Source: Actinomadura citrea (lineage in GTDB: Bacteria > Actinomycetota > Actinomycetes > Streptosporangiales > Streptosporangiaceae). Taken from it: a stretch of DNA of 64,000 nucleotides. The position numbers and the translations under genes were made by a program. The DNA is taken from positions 1,364,001 to 1,428,000 of the forward strand of contig NZ_JACCBT010000001.1 in assembly GCF_013409045.1 (NCBI RefSeq), given 5' to 3'. Positions within the stretch are counted from its first letter, which is position 1; the number at the start of each line of letters is the position of its first letter. The notes beneath the pieces are model-generated. The model saw nothing but the letters and a program-made list of their open reading frames with translations. It had not been told where the DNA came from and ran no database searches. This document shows positions 51,129-61,336 of the stretch, piece by piece.

Positions 51129-51232
51129 ATGGGTCAGAGTAGGGGGCGGAAGAATTCCCGCACTCGGCGACAAGCAGCCCTACCAACCCTCACGCAAACC
51201 CGCCGCCCCTGGACGCGCCCCATGCCTACACC

Positions 51233-51343
51233 TCACCGCGCCCCCTCCTCGTGCAAGTCCGGGAAGGTGCCCGGGTACATCCGGTGGTTCATCAGCGCGG
51301 CCACCCGGTCGGCGGCCTCCGCCGCGTCACGGCACCCGGCGAA
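51233..51343 (-). pseudogene. C-terminal remnant of an opposing gene
   Basis: On the minus strand a frame reads GCRDAAEAADRVAALMNHRM then YPGTFPDLHEEGAR and stops at 51233. It has natural protein character but no start. Its lost 5' end would lie exactly where the XRE gene on the other strand also loses its 5' end. Confidence 0.5.
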
Positions 51344-51345
51344 AC

Positions 51346-52098
51346 CTGGAGTGGCCAAGCTCCACGTTGTTCCGCATCGAGACCGGCCGGACGAAGCCCC
51401 AGCCGCGCAGTGTGCGCGAACTGCTCGATCTGTACGGCGTGTCCGAGGCGGAGAGGGAGGGCTTGATCCAACTCGCTCGCGAGGCTCGACAGCCGGGCTG
51501 GTGGCACTCGTTTCGCGATGTCCTTCCGAACCCGTATGAGGTCTTCATCGGCCTCGAAGCTGGAGCAGAGACCATCCGCGCGTTCGAGCCGCTCGTGATC
51601 CCCGGCTTGCTTCAGACGCCTGAGTACGCACGAGCCATGATCCGGGGCGGCCCTCAGGAACTCGACCCCGAAGAGATCGACCGAAGGATGCAGGTACGGG
51701 TAGAGCGACAGCGGATTCTCACGCACCCTGACCGGCCGCGCCTCTGGGTCGTCCTCGACGAAGCGGCTCTCCACCGATCGGTCGGTGGCGAAGAGATGAT
51801 GTGCGAGCAGCTTGCGCACCTGGTCCAGATGTCCAAGCAGGGGAAGACCACCATTCAGGTCGTTCCGTTCAAGGCCGGTGCCCATGCGGGCACGAGCGGA
51901 CCGTTCGTGATCCTCGGGTTCGACCAGCCGACCAACCCGAGCGTGGTGTACCTGGAGACGATCCCCGAGGGCGTCTACCTGGAGGGCACCAGCGACGTCG
52001 GGACGTACACCCTTGCATTTGACCGCCTGCTTGCGGCTGCTCTGCACCCGGACGAGTCGATCTCGCTCATTCAGCGCGTGGCAGATGCAACCAGCTGA
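51346..52098 (+). pseudogene. XRE-family regulator with DUF5753, 5'-truncated
   Basis: About 250 residues remain: the second half of an XRE helix-turn-helix (LEWPSSTLFRIETGRTKPQP), a linker, and a full DUF5753 domain (IRAFEPLVIPGLLQTPEYAR, VLDEAALHR, TIQVVPFKAGAH). Normal members start ~25 residues earlier with the first helices; here the upstream sequence in frame is Pro/Arg junk and holds no ATG or GTG with a ribosome binding site. A TTG at 51367 could still start a shortened product. A DUF397 gene follows, as is usual for this pair. Confidence 0.65.
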
Positions 52099-52121
52099 GT
52101 ACGACGAGAAGGAGGTGCGGG

Positions 52122-52325
52122 ATGGGCAGCTCCGACATGTCTCATGCCGCATGGCGCAAGAGTTCACGAAGTGGCCACAACGGAAACTGCGTCGAGCTGG
52201 CCCGAGTCGCCGCGCACGTGGCGTTCCGTGACAGCAAGGCTCCGGCTGCCGGGCACCTGACTCTCTCCGCCGAGAGTTTTGCTCAACTCGTCCACCGCGC
52301 CAAGTGCGGCGAGCCGGACGCCTGA
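52122..52325 (+). CDS. DUF397 domain protein
   Basis: A 67-residue DUF397 protein (AAWRKSSRSGHNGNCVELAR, then VAFRDSKAPAAGHLTLSAES). Such proteins are encoded beside XRE-DUF5753 regulators, in several cases as small partners of a toxin/regulator-like pair (BldB-type relatives exist). ATG 52122 has GAAGGAGG upstream, 24 bp after the truncated XRE gene. It appears intact even though its partner has lost its start. Confidence 0.88.
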   Translation: MGSSDMSHAAWRKSSRSGHNGNCVELARVAAHVAFRDSKAPAAGHLTLSAESFAQLVHRAKCGEPDA

Positions 52326-52341
52326 GCCCCGAACACCAGGC

Positions 52342-52366
52342 AAGCCCCGACCATCGGTCGGGGCTT
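52342..52366 (+). terminator. Hairpin terminator after DUF397 gene
   Basis: Exact 11-bp arms AAGCCCCGACC and complement around ATC; a short CCTGTGTG tail follows. 16 bp past the stop. Confidence 0.75.
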
Positions 52367-52459
52367 CCTGTGTGAGGGCTCCTACGTCGGTCAAGGCGCG
52401 CGGCATGTCGCCGTGCCCCCGTGCATACGTGAGCTGATGTGCGGCGGCTCGGGTGAGGT

Positions 52460-52481
52460 TCAGCGGGGGCGGGCCACGCGG
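52460..52481 (-). repeat. Right copy of the 22-bp duplication
   Basis: Identical to 49892-49913. Here it is the last 22 bp of the ABC-F gene, so this is the original and the other is a remnant. Confidence 0.6.
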
Positions 52482-54103
52482 GTCTCGTCCCAGACGGGGT
52501 CCGCGGACTCGTAGACCGAGCCGTCGGACCCGAAGACGAGATGGCGGTCGAAGGCGCGGGCGAACCAGCGGTCATGGGTGACCGCGACGACCGTGCCCTC
52601 GTAGGACTCCAGGCCCTCCTGGAGCGCCTCGGCGCTGGCCAGGTCGAGGTTGTCGGTCGGCTCGTCCAGCAGGAGCAGGGTGGCGCCGCCCAGCTCCAGC
52701 AGCAGGATCTGCAGGCGGGCCTGCTGGCCCCCGGAGAGCGTCTCGAAGGGCTGCTCGGCGCACACGTTCAGCTCGTAGCGCGTGAGCGCGCTCATGGCGT
52801 CGTTGCGCAGCCGCGCGTGCTCGGTCATGACGATCTCGCACGGAGTGCGTCCGGCCAGGTCGGGACGGGCGTGCGTCTGCGCGAACAGACCCGGGACCAC
52901 CCGTGCCCCCAGGCGGGCCACACCGGTGTGCGCGACGGGCTTCACCGGCGTCGCGCCGCGCGGGAGCGCCTCGGCGACGGCCGCGAGGAGGCGCAGAAAG
53001 TGTGACTTCCCGGAGCCGTTCGAGCCCAGGACGGCGACGCGCTCGCCGTACCAGACCTCGGTGCCGAACGGCTTCATCAGGCCCGTCAGTTCGAGGTTCT
53101 CGCAGACCACCGCGCGCTTGCCGGTCCTGCCGCCGCGCAGGCGCATCTTGAGGTTCTGGTCGCGGGGCGGGATCTCGGGCGGCCCCGCCTCCTCGAACTT
53201 GCGCAGCCGGGTCTGCGCCGCGCGGTAGCGGGACGCGAAACCGTCGTTCACCGTGGCCTTGGTCCGCAGGTTGTTGACCAGTTCCTTGAGCTTCGCGTGC
53301 TCCTCGTCCCAGCGGCGCCGCAACTCCTCCAGCCGCTCGTTGCGGTCGCGGCGCGCGGCGGCGTAGGTGGAGAACCGGCCGCCGTGGATCCACACCCGGG
53401 ACGCCTCGACGGTGACGATCCGGTCGGCGGAGCGGTCGAGCAGCTCGCGGTCGTGCGACACCAGCAGGACGGTCTTCGGCGTCTCCCGCAGCCGCTCCTC
53501 CAGCCACCGCTTGCCCGGGACGTCCAGATAGTTGTCGGGCTCGTCGAGGAGGAGGACCTCGTCGGGGCCGCGGAGCAGGGCTTCGAGCGCGAGCCGCTTC
53601 TGCTCGCCGCCCGACAGGGTGCGGACCTCGCGCCACCGGCACGAGTCGTAGGAGACGCCGAGGGCCGCGACGCAGCACGCGTCCCACAGCACCTCGGCCT
53701 CGTAGCCGCCCGCGTCGCCCCACCCTGCGAGGGCCGTGGCGTAGCGGAGCTGGGCGGGCTCGTCGTCGCGCTCCATCATCACCAGCTCGGCGGCCTCCAC
53801 CGTGGCCGCCGCCTCCCGGACCCGGGGCGGGGCCAGCGACAGCAGGAGGTCGTGCACGCTCGACCCGTCCCGCACGCTGCCGATGAACTGGCGCATGACG
53901 CCGACGCCGCCGCTGTGCGCGACGGTCCCGGACTGCGGCGCCAGATCGCCCGCGATCAAACGCAGGAGCGTCGTCTTGCCCGCGCCGTTCGGCCCCACGA
54001 GGGCGGCCGTGACGCCGTCGCCGACCCGGAAAGAGACGTCGTCGAGCAGCATCCGGCCGTCCGGCAGCACATGGCCGACGTGGCCCACCTCGACGTGTCC
54101 CAT
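52460..54103 (-). CDS. ABC-F family ATPase
   Basis: A 547-residue protein with two ABC ATPase domains and no membrane segment. Domain 1: Walker A GPNGAGKTTLLRL, signature LSGGEQKRL, Walker B LLLDEPDNYLD. A charged linker (RRDRNERLEELRRRWDEEHA) follows. Domain 2: Walker A GSNGSGKSHFLRL, signature LSGGQQARL, Walker B LLLLDEPTDNLD. ABC-F proteins act on the ribosome; some are housekeeping factors and others give antibiotic resistance by target protection. Its promoter and ATG spacing suggest a leaderless message. Which group it belongs to cannot be told by eye. Confidence 0.92.
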   Translation of the reverse strand: MGHVEVGHVGHVLPDGRMLLDDVSFRVGDGVTAALVGPNGAGKTTLLRLIAGDLAPQSGTVAHSGGVGVMRQFIGSVRDGSSVHDLLLSLAPPRVREAAATVEAAELVMMERDDEPAQLRYATALAGWGDAGGYEAEVLWDACCVAALGVSYDSCRWREVRTLSGGEQKRLALEALLRGPDEVLLLDEPDNYLDVPGKRWLEERLRETPKTVLLVSHDRELLDRSADRIVTVEASRVWIHGGRFSTYAAARRDRNERLEELRRRWDEEHAKLKELVNNLRTKATVNDGFASRYRAAQTRLRKFEEAGPPEIPPRDQNLKMRLRGGRTGKRAVVCENLELTGLMKPFGTEVWYGERVAVLGSNGSGKSHFLRLLAAVAEALPRGATPVKPVAHTGVARLGARVVPGLFAQTHARPDLAGRTPCEIVMTEHARLRNDAMSALTRYELNVCAEQPFETLSGGQQARLQILLLELGGATLLLLDEPTDNLDLASAEALQEGLESYEGTVVAVTHDRWFARAFDRHLVFGSDGSVYESADPVWDETRVARPR

Positions 54104-54110
54104 GCCGCCG

Positions 54111-54139
54111 AGTCTCGGGAAGACCCGCCGGACCGTCAA
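54111..54139 (-). promoter_or_regulatory. Promoter of the ABC-F gene, possibly leaderless
   Basis: Minus strand: TTGACG (54139-54134), 17-bp spacer, GAGACT (54116-54111), then 7 nt to the ATG at 54103. No ribosome binding site fits, in line with a leaderless mRNA. Confidence 0.45.
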
Positions 54140-54299
54140 TCGATTTAAGCGGCGACCGTGCGCGGTCCACCGCGGAGCGGCCCGGCGCGGGCGGAACCAC
54201 CTGCCGTTGATCATCAGCACCGGACGGTCCACGGGGTGGGCGATCCCCGGATGATCGTCAACGGAATGCCGCAAACAAGATCTGCGAAGGAGAAATGCC

Positions 54300-54725
54300 A
54301 TGACCGATGGCACCGGCGACCTCGCCCCCCTCACCGACGAGCAGTACGCGGAACTGACGCGCGTCAGCGGTGGTGTGGACCGGGAGTGCTACGACAGCTT
54401 CCGGCAGCAGTGCCCCGACGTCTCGCACGAGGAGTTCGTGGCCTCGCAGACGGGGGCGTGCCCGTGGCCTCTGCACCTGTTCGCCGTGGTGCGCGAGGTG
54501 GCCACCGCGGAGGAGAGCGGGGAGGTCTGGAAGGCCGCGCGGGAGCGTGGCCGCACCGAGGGCTTCCTCTACGGCTACAACTACGGCCGCAAGAACAGCC
54601 TGTCGCATGACGCTCTCCTGAGCGCCGATGCCGCGGGTGTGGCGCCGTTCGAATACACCCGCCTCTGGCAGCAGGGCGACGACCACGACACGATCATCGC
54701 CGCCGGCAGGCGGTCCGACAAGTAG
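54300..54725 (+). CDS. Hypothetical protein, 141 aa
   Basis: A soluble acidic protein (LTDEQYAELTRVSGGVDREC, then PWPLHLFAVVREVATAEESG and FLYGYNYGRKNSLSHDALLS). No signal peptide, membrane helix or known motif. The ATG has GAAGGAG 7 bp upstream, and two hairpins follow the stop, so it is a stand-alone gene divergent from the ABC-F gene. I do not recognise the family. Confidence 0.75.
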   Translation: MTDGTGDLAPLTDEQYAELTRVSGGVDRECYDSFRQQCPDVSHEEFVASQTGACPWPLHLFAVVREVATAEESGEVWKAARERGRTEGFLYGYNYGRKNSLSHDALLSADAAGVAPFEYTRLWQQGDDHDTIIAAGRRSDK

Positions 54726-54784
54726 TCGCTCGCTTCCCGCGAGCGACTCGACCTGGGACCGGCTCCGTCTTCCGAAGCCGGTCC
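54724..54784 (+). terminator. Two consecutive hairpins after the 141-aa gene
   Basis: First: AGTCGCTCGC (54724-54733) with GCGAGCGACT (54739-54748), exact 10-bp arms starting at the stop codon. Second: GGACCGGCT (54756-54764) with AGCCGGTCC (54776-54784), followed by TACCCTTTCGG. Confidence 0.7.
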
Positions 54785-56477
<1,693 letters not shown>

Positions 56478-56493
56478 GGCGCCTCCGAGCGGG

Positions 56494-56525
56494 CCCGCCG
56501 AGGGGCGGGCCCGCCCCTCGGCGGG
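56494..56525 (+). terminator. Terminator after proS
   Basis: Exact 14-bp arms CCCGCCGAGGGGCG (56494-56507) and complement (56512-56525) around GGCC, 16 bp past the stop. No U-tract. Confidence 0.75.
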
Positions 56526-56751
56526 TCGGCGAGGGACCCGACGTTTCGGTTTTCATGGTCCGCCCAGGCAAGTCCATCGGCATCGACAGGGAGGACCACG
56601 TGCCTCTCGTGGCGCGTGAGCACTCTGCGATCCCCCAAGAGGGTTTTTCGGTCTCGCCTTCGATTTGGCTTCTCGGCGAGACAGCGGAAAGGTAGCTGTC
56701 GCTGCGGCTATAGGACCGCAGAGCAGACCTCAACGCATTCGAGGAACTCTG
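56526..56751. other. Intergenic region with small inverted repeats
   Basis: No gene. It holds a GTCTCGCC/GGCGAGAC hairpin (about 56652-56682) and a CTGCGG/CCGCAG hairpin (about 56701-56720) in an AT-richer stretch that leads to the next gene. They could be a structured leader; nothing identifies a known riboswitch. Confidence 0.35.
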
Positions 56752-57162
56752 ATGGACTTCTTCAAGAAATATCGCTGGCCAGCCCTGCTCGTCTGCCTTC
56801 TGGCGGCGGGGGGCGGCCTGCTGGCGGCCCTGGGCGGCCTGCCGGCCCGCAACACGACCCCGGCCCACCCGAAGGACTGGGGCACCTGCCCGAACGGGAC
56901 GAAGATCTCGTCCTGGGCCCGTGGGTCCTCGACGCCGACCGATGGTGTCATCACCAAGCACCTTGAACAGCAGGGGTGCTGGGCTGCCGTCAAGGACCCG
57001 ACTGGAACGGTTCTCTACAACCAGGTGATCCGCTCGCACCGCTACGTGGTGGTGACGGGCAACGGACGCACTGTGACGAGGCTGGTCGACGGGCGGAAGC
57101 CCGAAGACTGCGAGATCGGGCGGCCGTACCGCCGCTGCCTCTTCTCAACTGCCGTCGACTGA
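56752..57162 (+). CDS. Small membrane-anchored or secreted protein, unknown
   Basis: A 136-residue protein: short basic N-terminus (MDFFKKYRW), one hydrophobic helix (PALLVCLLAAGGGLLAALGG) and an exported part with four cysteines (WGTCPNGTK, QQGCWAAV, EDCEIGRPYRRC). Possibly a signal anchor. ATG 56752 has GAGGAA upstream; the open frame extends further but without a better start. Topology resembles the CLGxxC proteins near 28.4-29.2 kb only in general. Function unknown. Confidence 0.72.
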   Translation: MDFFKKYRWPALLVCLLAAGGGLLAALGGLPARNTTPAHPKDWGTCPNGTKISSWARGSSTPTDGVITKHLEQQGCWAAVKDPTGTVLYNQVIRSHRYVVVTGNGRTVTRLVDGRKPEDCEIGRPYRRCLFSTAVD

Positions 57163-57194
57163 GGACTCCCTCGGCCGACGGCCGGCTCCTGAAT

Positions 57195-57223
57195 CCTCGG
57201 AGCGTGCGACGCGCGCTCCGAGG
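57195..57223. terminator. Hairpin between converging genes
   Basis: Exact 10-bp arms CCTCGGAGCG (57195-57204) and CGCTCCGAGG (57214-57223), followed on the plus strand by GTTCCTT. Confidence 0.65.
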
Positions 57224-57275
57224 GTTCCTTCGCCGCGTTCCCGACCGCACCGGCCGGGATCATGACGGCCGTGCG

Positions 57276-57788
57276 TCAGGAGCCCTCGGTCTCCGGCGGG
57301 TGCTCCTCCGCGCGCCGCCTCGTCAGGTACGGCTGGACGAACCATGCCCACCCGCACAGCAGCACGGCGACCACGGCCGTGGCGACGGCGGCGGCCGCCT
57401 CGTCCGACAGCGCCTGGACGACCAGCGTGGTCGCGGCGGTCATCGAGATGCCCAGCGCGAAGGCGCCGGCGATCCCGAACCGGTTGGCGCGCCGGATCAG
57501 CAGCGCCTTCTGCCCGAGCCGGAACAGGATCCGGTGCTGGATGACGGGGGCGATGAAGCAGACGGACGCGAGCCCCGCCCCGAACAGCGAGACGTAGAAC
57601 AGCGCTCTGCCCGTGTCGCTGACCTTCGTGTCGAAGTTCGCCGAGAACGGAACGGTCAGCAGGAACGCGAAGAGCACCTGCACGCCGGTGGTCGCCACAC
57701 GGAAGCCCTGGAGGAGCTCCATCAGCTGCCGGTCCAGACGTTCGTGCTCCGTCTCGTTGCGGGGCTTGCGTGCGGGGTCGACGCTCAT
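57276..57788 (-). CDS. DUF6328 family membrane protein
   Basis: A 170-residue protein with four transmembrane helices. The cytosolic N-terminus NETEHERLDRQLMELLQGFR before helix 1 and the loop PVIQHRILFRLGQKALLIRR between helices 2 and 3 are typical of DUF6328 proteins, whose function is unknown. It lies 51 bp downstream of the SpoIIE-type phosphatase gene on the same strand and may be co-transcribed. Confidence 0.82.
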   Translation of the reverse strand: MSVDPARKPRNETEHERLDRQLMELLQGFRVATTGVQVLFAFLLTVPFSANFDTKVSDTGRALFYVSLFGAGLASVCFIAPVIQHRILFRLGQKALLIRRANRFGIAGAFALGISMTAATTLVVQALSDEAAAAVATAVVAVLLCGWAWFVQPYLTRRRAEEHPPETEGS

Positions 57789-57839
57789 GGATGCCGTTTA
57801 CCCCGACAAAACGCCCGTCAGTCGCGCGGCCGGAACGTT

Positions 57840-59822
57840 CTAGTCGAGCGTCGGCGGCTCCACCCGCAGCGCGAGCATGGACACGTCGTCGCGCAGGTCG
57901 GCGTCGCAGAAGTCGAGCAGCGCCCGCTCCACTCCGGCGAGCATCTCCTCCGGCGGTTTCCCGGCATGGCCGGCGAGCGCCTCCAGCAGCCGCTCCTGGC
58001 CGAACTCCTGCCGCGTCATGTCGCACGCCTCCAGGACCCCGTCCGAGTGCAGGATCAGCGTGTCGCCGACGGACAGGTCGATCGTGTCGAGCCCGGCCTC
58101 GAAGTCCTCGAACAGGCCGAGCGGGACGCCGCCGCGCGCCGCCGACCTGATCACCCCGTCGGCGCGGACGACGATCGCCGGCGGATGGCCCGCGGTGCCG
58201 AGCGACACGATGATCCGCTCGGTCTCCAGCGTCAGGCTCGCCATCACGGCGGTGACGAACCGGTCCTCGTCCAGCAGGGCCTCGTTCACGGTCGCGAGCA
58301 CGTCGCCGGGACGGGCCTTCCACCGCGACGCGAGCCGGACGCAGTGCCGGGCGGTCGACGTCACGGCCGCCGCGTCCTCGCCCTTGCCGCACACGTCGCC
58401 GAGGACGAGCCCCCACCCGTTCTCGGTGCGGAACACGTCGTAGAAGTCGCCGCCGACCTCCGAGCCGTGCGTGGAGGTCAGGTACCGGGCGGCCACGCTC
58501 ACCCCCGGAATGGAGGGGAGCGTCTTCGGCAGCAGCCCGGCCTGCAGCGTGTCCGCCACCTCGGCGCGGCGCCGGTAGAGCCGCGCGGCCCGGATCACCA
58601 GGGCCAGGTAGCGGCCGAGCCGCTGCACGACCCCGAGGTCCATGAGGTCGAACGGGCCGTACTCGCCGCTGGCCGCCAGCGTGATCGTGCCGATGGCGCG
58701 GTCGCCGTCCTCGATGGGGACGCTGAGCACCGACGTCACGCCGATCTTGCCGCACACCGGCAGCCCGTCCGGGCACATGCCGAGCACCTCGAGGTTCTCC
58801 ACGTGCGGGCGCAGCGCGCTCTGCCGGGTGACGAACACGTCGTGGGGAAGCGTGTCCTCGGCGGGGTCCACCTCTTCCAGCATCCTCGCGGCCTCGACGG
58901 ACCGCTCGTCCTCCGGGCCCATCACGACCTGGCGGCGCAGCGGGGGCGCCGCGCCGGCCCTGGTCGCGCCGCCCTGCGCGGCCGCCGACGGCCCGCCGAC
59001 GGGGCCGGTCAGGTCGATGAACGCCCAGTCGGCCAGCTCGGCGGCCAGCAGCCGGGCGCAGCGCCGGACGGCCACCGTCTCGTTGAAGACCGGCTCGTCC
59101 AGCAGCAGCTCGCTGGCGGTGGCGAGGACGTCCATCCGGTGCACGATCGTGGCCACGGCCTCGTCGTCGCCCTGCCCGCCGTCCCCGGCCCGCGCCCGGG
59201 CGGTGCCCCCCGCCTGGGGCCTGGACGCCGCGGGCCCGCCGTCGTCGGCGGGGGTGGTCGTCGGCCCGGCGGCCACCACGACCATCGGGTCGGGCTCGCC
59301 GCGGATCCACACGCGCGCCACCGTCAGCACGGCGTCGATCGGATGGTCGCGGCCGAGGAACCGCACGTTGACGCGGCGCCGCTGCCCCGTCCGGATCGCC
59401 GCCGCCAGCTGCGAGCGGACGGCCGCCCGGGTCGCCATGTCGCAGAACGCCGTGAACTGCTTGCCCGACACGTATCCCGCCGACGTGCCGAGCAGCATGG
59501 CCGCCTGCCGGTTGACGCGGCGGACGTTCGTCGTCCGGTCGAGCAGGAACAGCGGCACGGGGGCGTCCTGGAAGACCGTGCGCAGCACGCGCCGCTCGTT
59601 CTCGGCGGCGGCCGACCCGCCCGGCTCGCCGGACTGCTCGCCGCCCATCGTGCGCAGCACGGTCAGCGCCAGCTCCAGCTCGACCAGCGCCGCGTCCAGC
59701 GTGGCGCGCAGGTCGGGCTCGGGCACGCCGGCGGCCTGGCGCAGCTCGCCGATGCGTCCTTCGAGGTCCGAGATCTCCCGCAGGAGGGACTCGGGCTCAA
59801 GCTGGTCAGGCCGATCGTGCAT
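57840..59822 (-). CDS. PP2C/SpoIIE-type serine phosphatase with PAS and GAF domains
   Basis: A 660-residue signalling protein. Order: N-terminal coiled coil (~1-60), PAS domain (~80-190; FQDAPVPLFLLDRTTNVRRV), low-complexity linker, GAF domain (~240-400), coiled-coil linker (RRAEVADTLQAGLLPKTLPS) and the PP2C phosphatase (~430-655) with metal ligands in GGDFYDVF, GDVCGKGEDAA, ILHSDGVLEACD and ADLRDDVSML. RsbU-like proteins dephosphorylate an anti-anti-sigma factor. ATG 59822 follows AAAGGAGA. It lies next to ANTAR and CBS genes, forming a sensory cluster. Confidence 0.92.
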   Translation of the reverse strand: MHDRPDQLEPESLLREISDLEGRIGELRQAAGVPEPDLRATLDAALVELELALTVLRTMGGEQSGEPGGSAAAENERRVLRTVFQDAPVPLFLLDRTTNVRRVNRQAAMLLGTSAGYVSGKQFTAFCDMATRAAVRSQLAAAIRTGQRRRVNVRFLGRDHPIDAVLTVARVWIRGEPDPMVVVAAGPTTTPADDGGPAASRPQAGGTARARAGDGGQGDDEAVATIVHRMDVLATASELLLDEPVFNETVAVRRCARLLAAELADWAFIDLTGPVGGPSAAAQGGATRAGAAPPLRRQVVMGPEDERSVEAARMLEEVDPAEDTLPHDVFVTRQSALRPHVENLEVLGMCPDGLPVCGKIGVTSVLSVPIEDGDRAIGTITLAASGEYGPFDLMDLGVVQRLGRYLALVIRAARLYRRRAEVADTLQAGLLPKTLPSIPGVSVAARYLTSTHGSEVGGDFYDVFRTENGWGLVLGDVCGKGEDAAAVTSTARHCVRLASRWKARPGDVLATVNEALLDEDRFVTAVMASLTLETERIIVSLGTAGHPPAIVVRADGVIRSAARGGVPLGLFEDFEAGLDTIDLSVGDTLILHSDGVLEACDMTRQEFGQERLLEALAGHAGKPPEEMLAGVERALLDFCDADLRDDVSMLALRVEPPTLD

Positions 59823-59934
59823 CTGGTCTCCTTTCGTCCGCGTCACCACGGTGGAACCAGGGCGGCCCCGCCCGTCCCGGGCCGGACACCGTTCTCGGGG
59901 GCCGCTTCACGCAGCCTATGCTCCCCGCCCGCAC

Positions 59935-60753
59935 CTAGGGCAGGCCCTGGTGACCGACGATACGCTGGGCAAGTGCGGTGAGCTTCACGTGGCGGGTCTG
60001 TGAGATGCGGCGCATCTCGGCGAACGCCTCGTCGGCGTCGCAGCCGAGCGCGTGCATGAGGATCCCCTTGGCCTGGTCGACCACCGCACGCGCCTCGACG
60101 GCCGCCTGGAGCTGGACGGCGGTGCGGTGCACGTCGTCGTACTGCTGGCTGTTCGAGAAGGCCGCGGTGCCCTGGGCGACCAGCAGGGACGTGATCGCGT
60201 GGCGCTCGGGCCCGAGCGCCTTCGGCGTCACCCCGTACAAGGTGAGCGTGACGAGGACCCGCGGGCTCGCGTGCGGGGTCGTGGCGAAGCAACGCACCCC
60301 GCGGCGCAGCATGTCCGACATGGCCTCGGGCCAGCGGGTCTCGGCGAGGATGTCGTCGGCGGTCAGCGCCCGGCGGTCGGCCACCACGTCGAACAGCGGC
60401 CCGTGGCCCCGGGACAGCTGCCGGTCGGTCACCTCGGCGAGGTCGGGATGGCTGGCCGCGGCGGCCAGCGGTTCGGGCCGGTTCCCCTCCGCGGCGGCGG
60501 CGCGCCCGGCCTGCAGGGGCATGTCCGGCATGCCGCTGGCCCGCTCGGGCAGGCTGACCGTGGAGCCGGCTCCGCCCCGCGCGCTCGGCAGCGCCCAGCG
60601 CACGCTCGCCGCGCCCGCGCATCCGGGCACGGCCCGCGCCGCGAGCTCGGTCACCCTGTGCAGGGTGCCCACGTCGGAGGACTCCCCGACCATGCCCAGC
60701 CGGGCGATCTCCAGCGCGAGCTGGTCCGTCAGGACCGTTTCGGTGGGCGTCAC
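59935..60753 (-). CDS. GAF-ANTAR domain transcription antiterminator
   Basis: A 272-residue protein. Residues ~20-195 form a GAF-like sensory domain; residues ~205-262 form the ANTAR RNA-binding helix bundle (AVVDQAKGILMHALGCDADE then AFAEMRRISQTRHVKL). ANTAR proteins bind paired hairpins in mRNA leaders to prevent termination. GTG start 60753, 112 bp upstream of the phosphatase gene on the same strand. Its ligand and RNA targets are unknown. Confidence 0.9.
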   Translation of the reverse strand: MTPTETVLTDQLALEIARLGMVGESSDVGTLHRVTELAARAVPGCAGAASVRWALPSARGGAGSTVSLPERASGMPDMPLQAGRAAAAEGNRPEPLAAAASHPDLAEVTDRQLSRGHGPLFDVVADRRALTADDILAETRWPEAMSDMLRRGVRCFATTPHASPRVLVTLTLYGVTPKALGPERHAITSLLVAQGTAAFSNSQQYDDVHRTAVQLQAAVEARAVVDQAKGILMHALGCDADEAFAEMRRISQTRHVKLTALAQRIVGHQGLP

Positions 60754-60833
60754 GTTTTCGAGAGTAGCCTGCCCCGGGGGATGCGCAGGCGGGCCCTGCG
60801 CCGCCGGACGGCCCTGGTGCCTCATGGGGAGTC

Positions 60834-61256
60834 CTAGTTGTTGGGCGGCGCCTTGCTGATCGCGGGAAGCGGCCCGGAGTCGCCGTTGGCCAGGGCCAGG
60901 TCGCCGATGCACACGATCCCGACGGGGTGGTGCTCGGCGTCCACGACCGGCAGGCGCCGGACGGCGTGCTCGCTCATCAGCCGCGCCACCGTGTCGGTGT
61001 CGTCCTCGGGGTGGACGGTGGTCAGCTCGGCCGTGCACACGTCGCCGAGCGGGGTGAGCGAGGTGTCGCGGCTCTCGGCCACCGCGCGGAGCACGATGTC
61101 ACGGTCGGTCACCAGGCCGCACAGCCGTCCCGCGTAGGTGACCAGCACGTCGCCGATGCCCTTGTCCCGCATGATGCGAGCCGCCTCGTAGAGCGTCGCG
61201 TCGAGCGGCAAGGACTGGGGCGCCGCCGTCATCACGTCGCTGACCCTCGATGACAT
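60834..61256 (-). CDS. CBS-domain pair protein
   Basis: A 140-residue protein made of two CBS motifs: MTAAPQSLPLDATLYEAARI with GIGDVLVTYAGRLCGLVTDR, and TVHPEDDTDTVARLMSEHAV with RRLPVVDAEHHPVGIVCIGD. Such stand-alone pairs bind adenine nucleotides and, in mycobacteria, hypoxia-induced relatives are known. ATG 61256 has GGAGGAAG upstream. First of the minus-strand signalling genes here. Confidence 0.9.
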   Translation of the reverse strand: MSSRVSDVMTAAPQSLPLDATLYEAARIMRDKGIGDVLVTYAGRLCGLVTDRDIVLRAVAESRDTSLTPLGDVCTAELTTVHPEDDTDTVARLMSEHAVRRLPVVDAEHHPVGIVCIGDLALANGDSGPLPAISKAPPNN

Positions 61257-61311
61257 AGCGCGCACTTCCTCCCGAATAGGCGACGCGTCGCGTGGCCCGT
61301 GTTTGCGCGCC

Positions 61312-61336
61312 TTACCCACGGTCGGCGGCCCTATTC
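61312..61336 (-). promoter_or_regulatory. SigB-like stress promoter candidate for CBS gene
   Basis: Minus strand: GAAT (61336-61333), ~15-bp spacer, GGGTAA (61317-61312). This resembles GNNT-N14-16-GGGTA used by stress sigma factors of the SigB type. The spot also lies inside an 8-bp inverted repeat CCGAATAG (61272-61279)/CTATTCGG (61331-61338). Confidence 0.35.

Noticed and set aside
56976..59981. 1001-codon plus-strand frame opposite the phosphatase gene
   Set aside because: Composition-driven shadow (His/Arg/Gly-rich, no domains), while the minus-strand gene has PAS, GAF and PP2C motifs.
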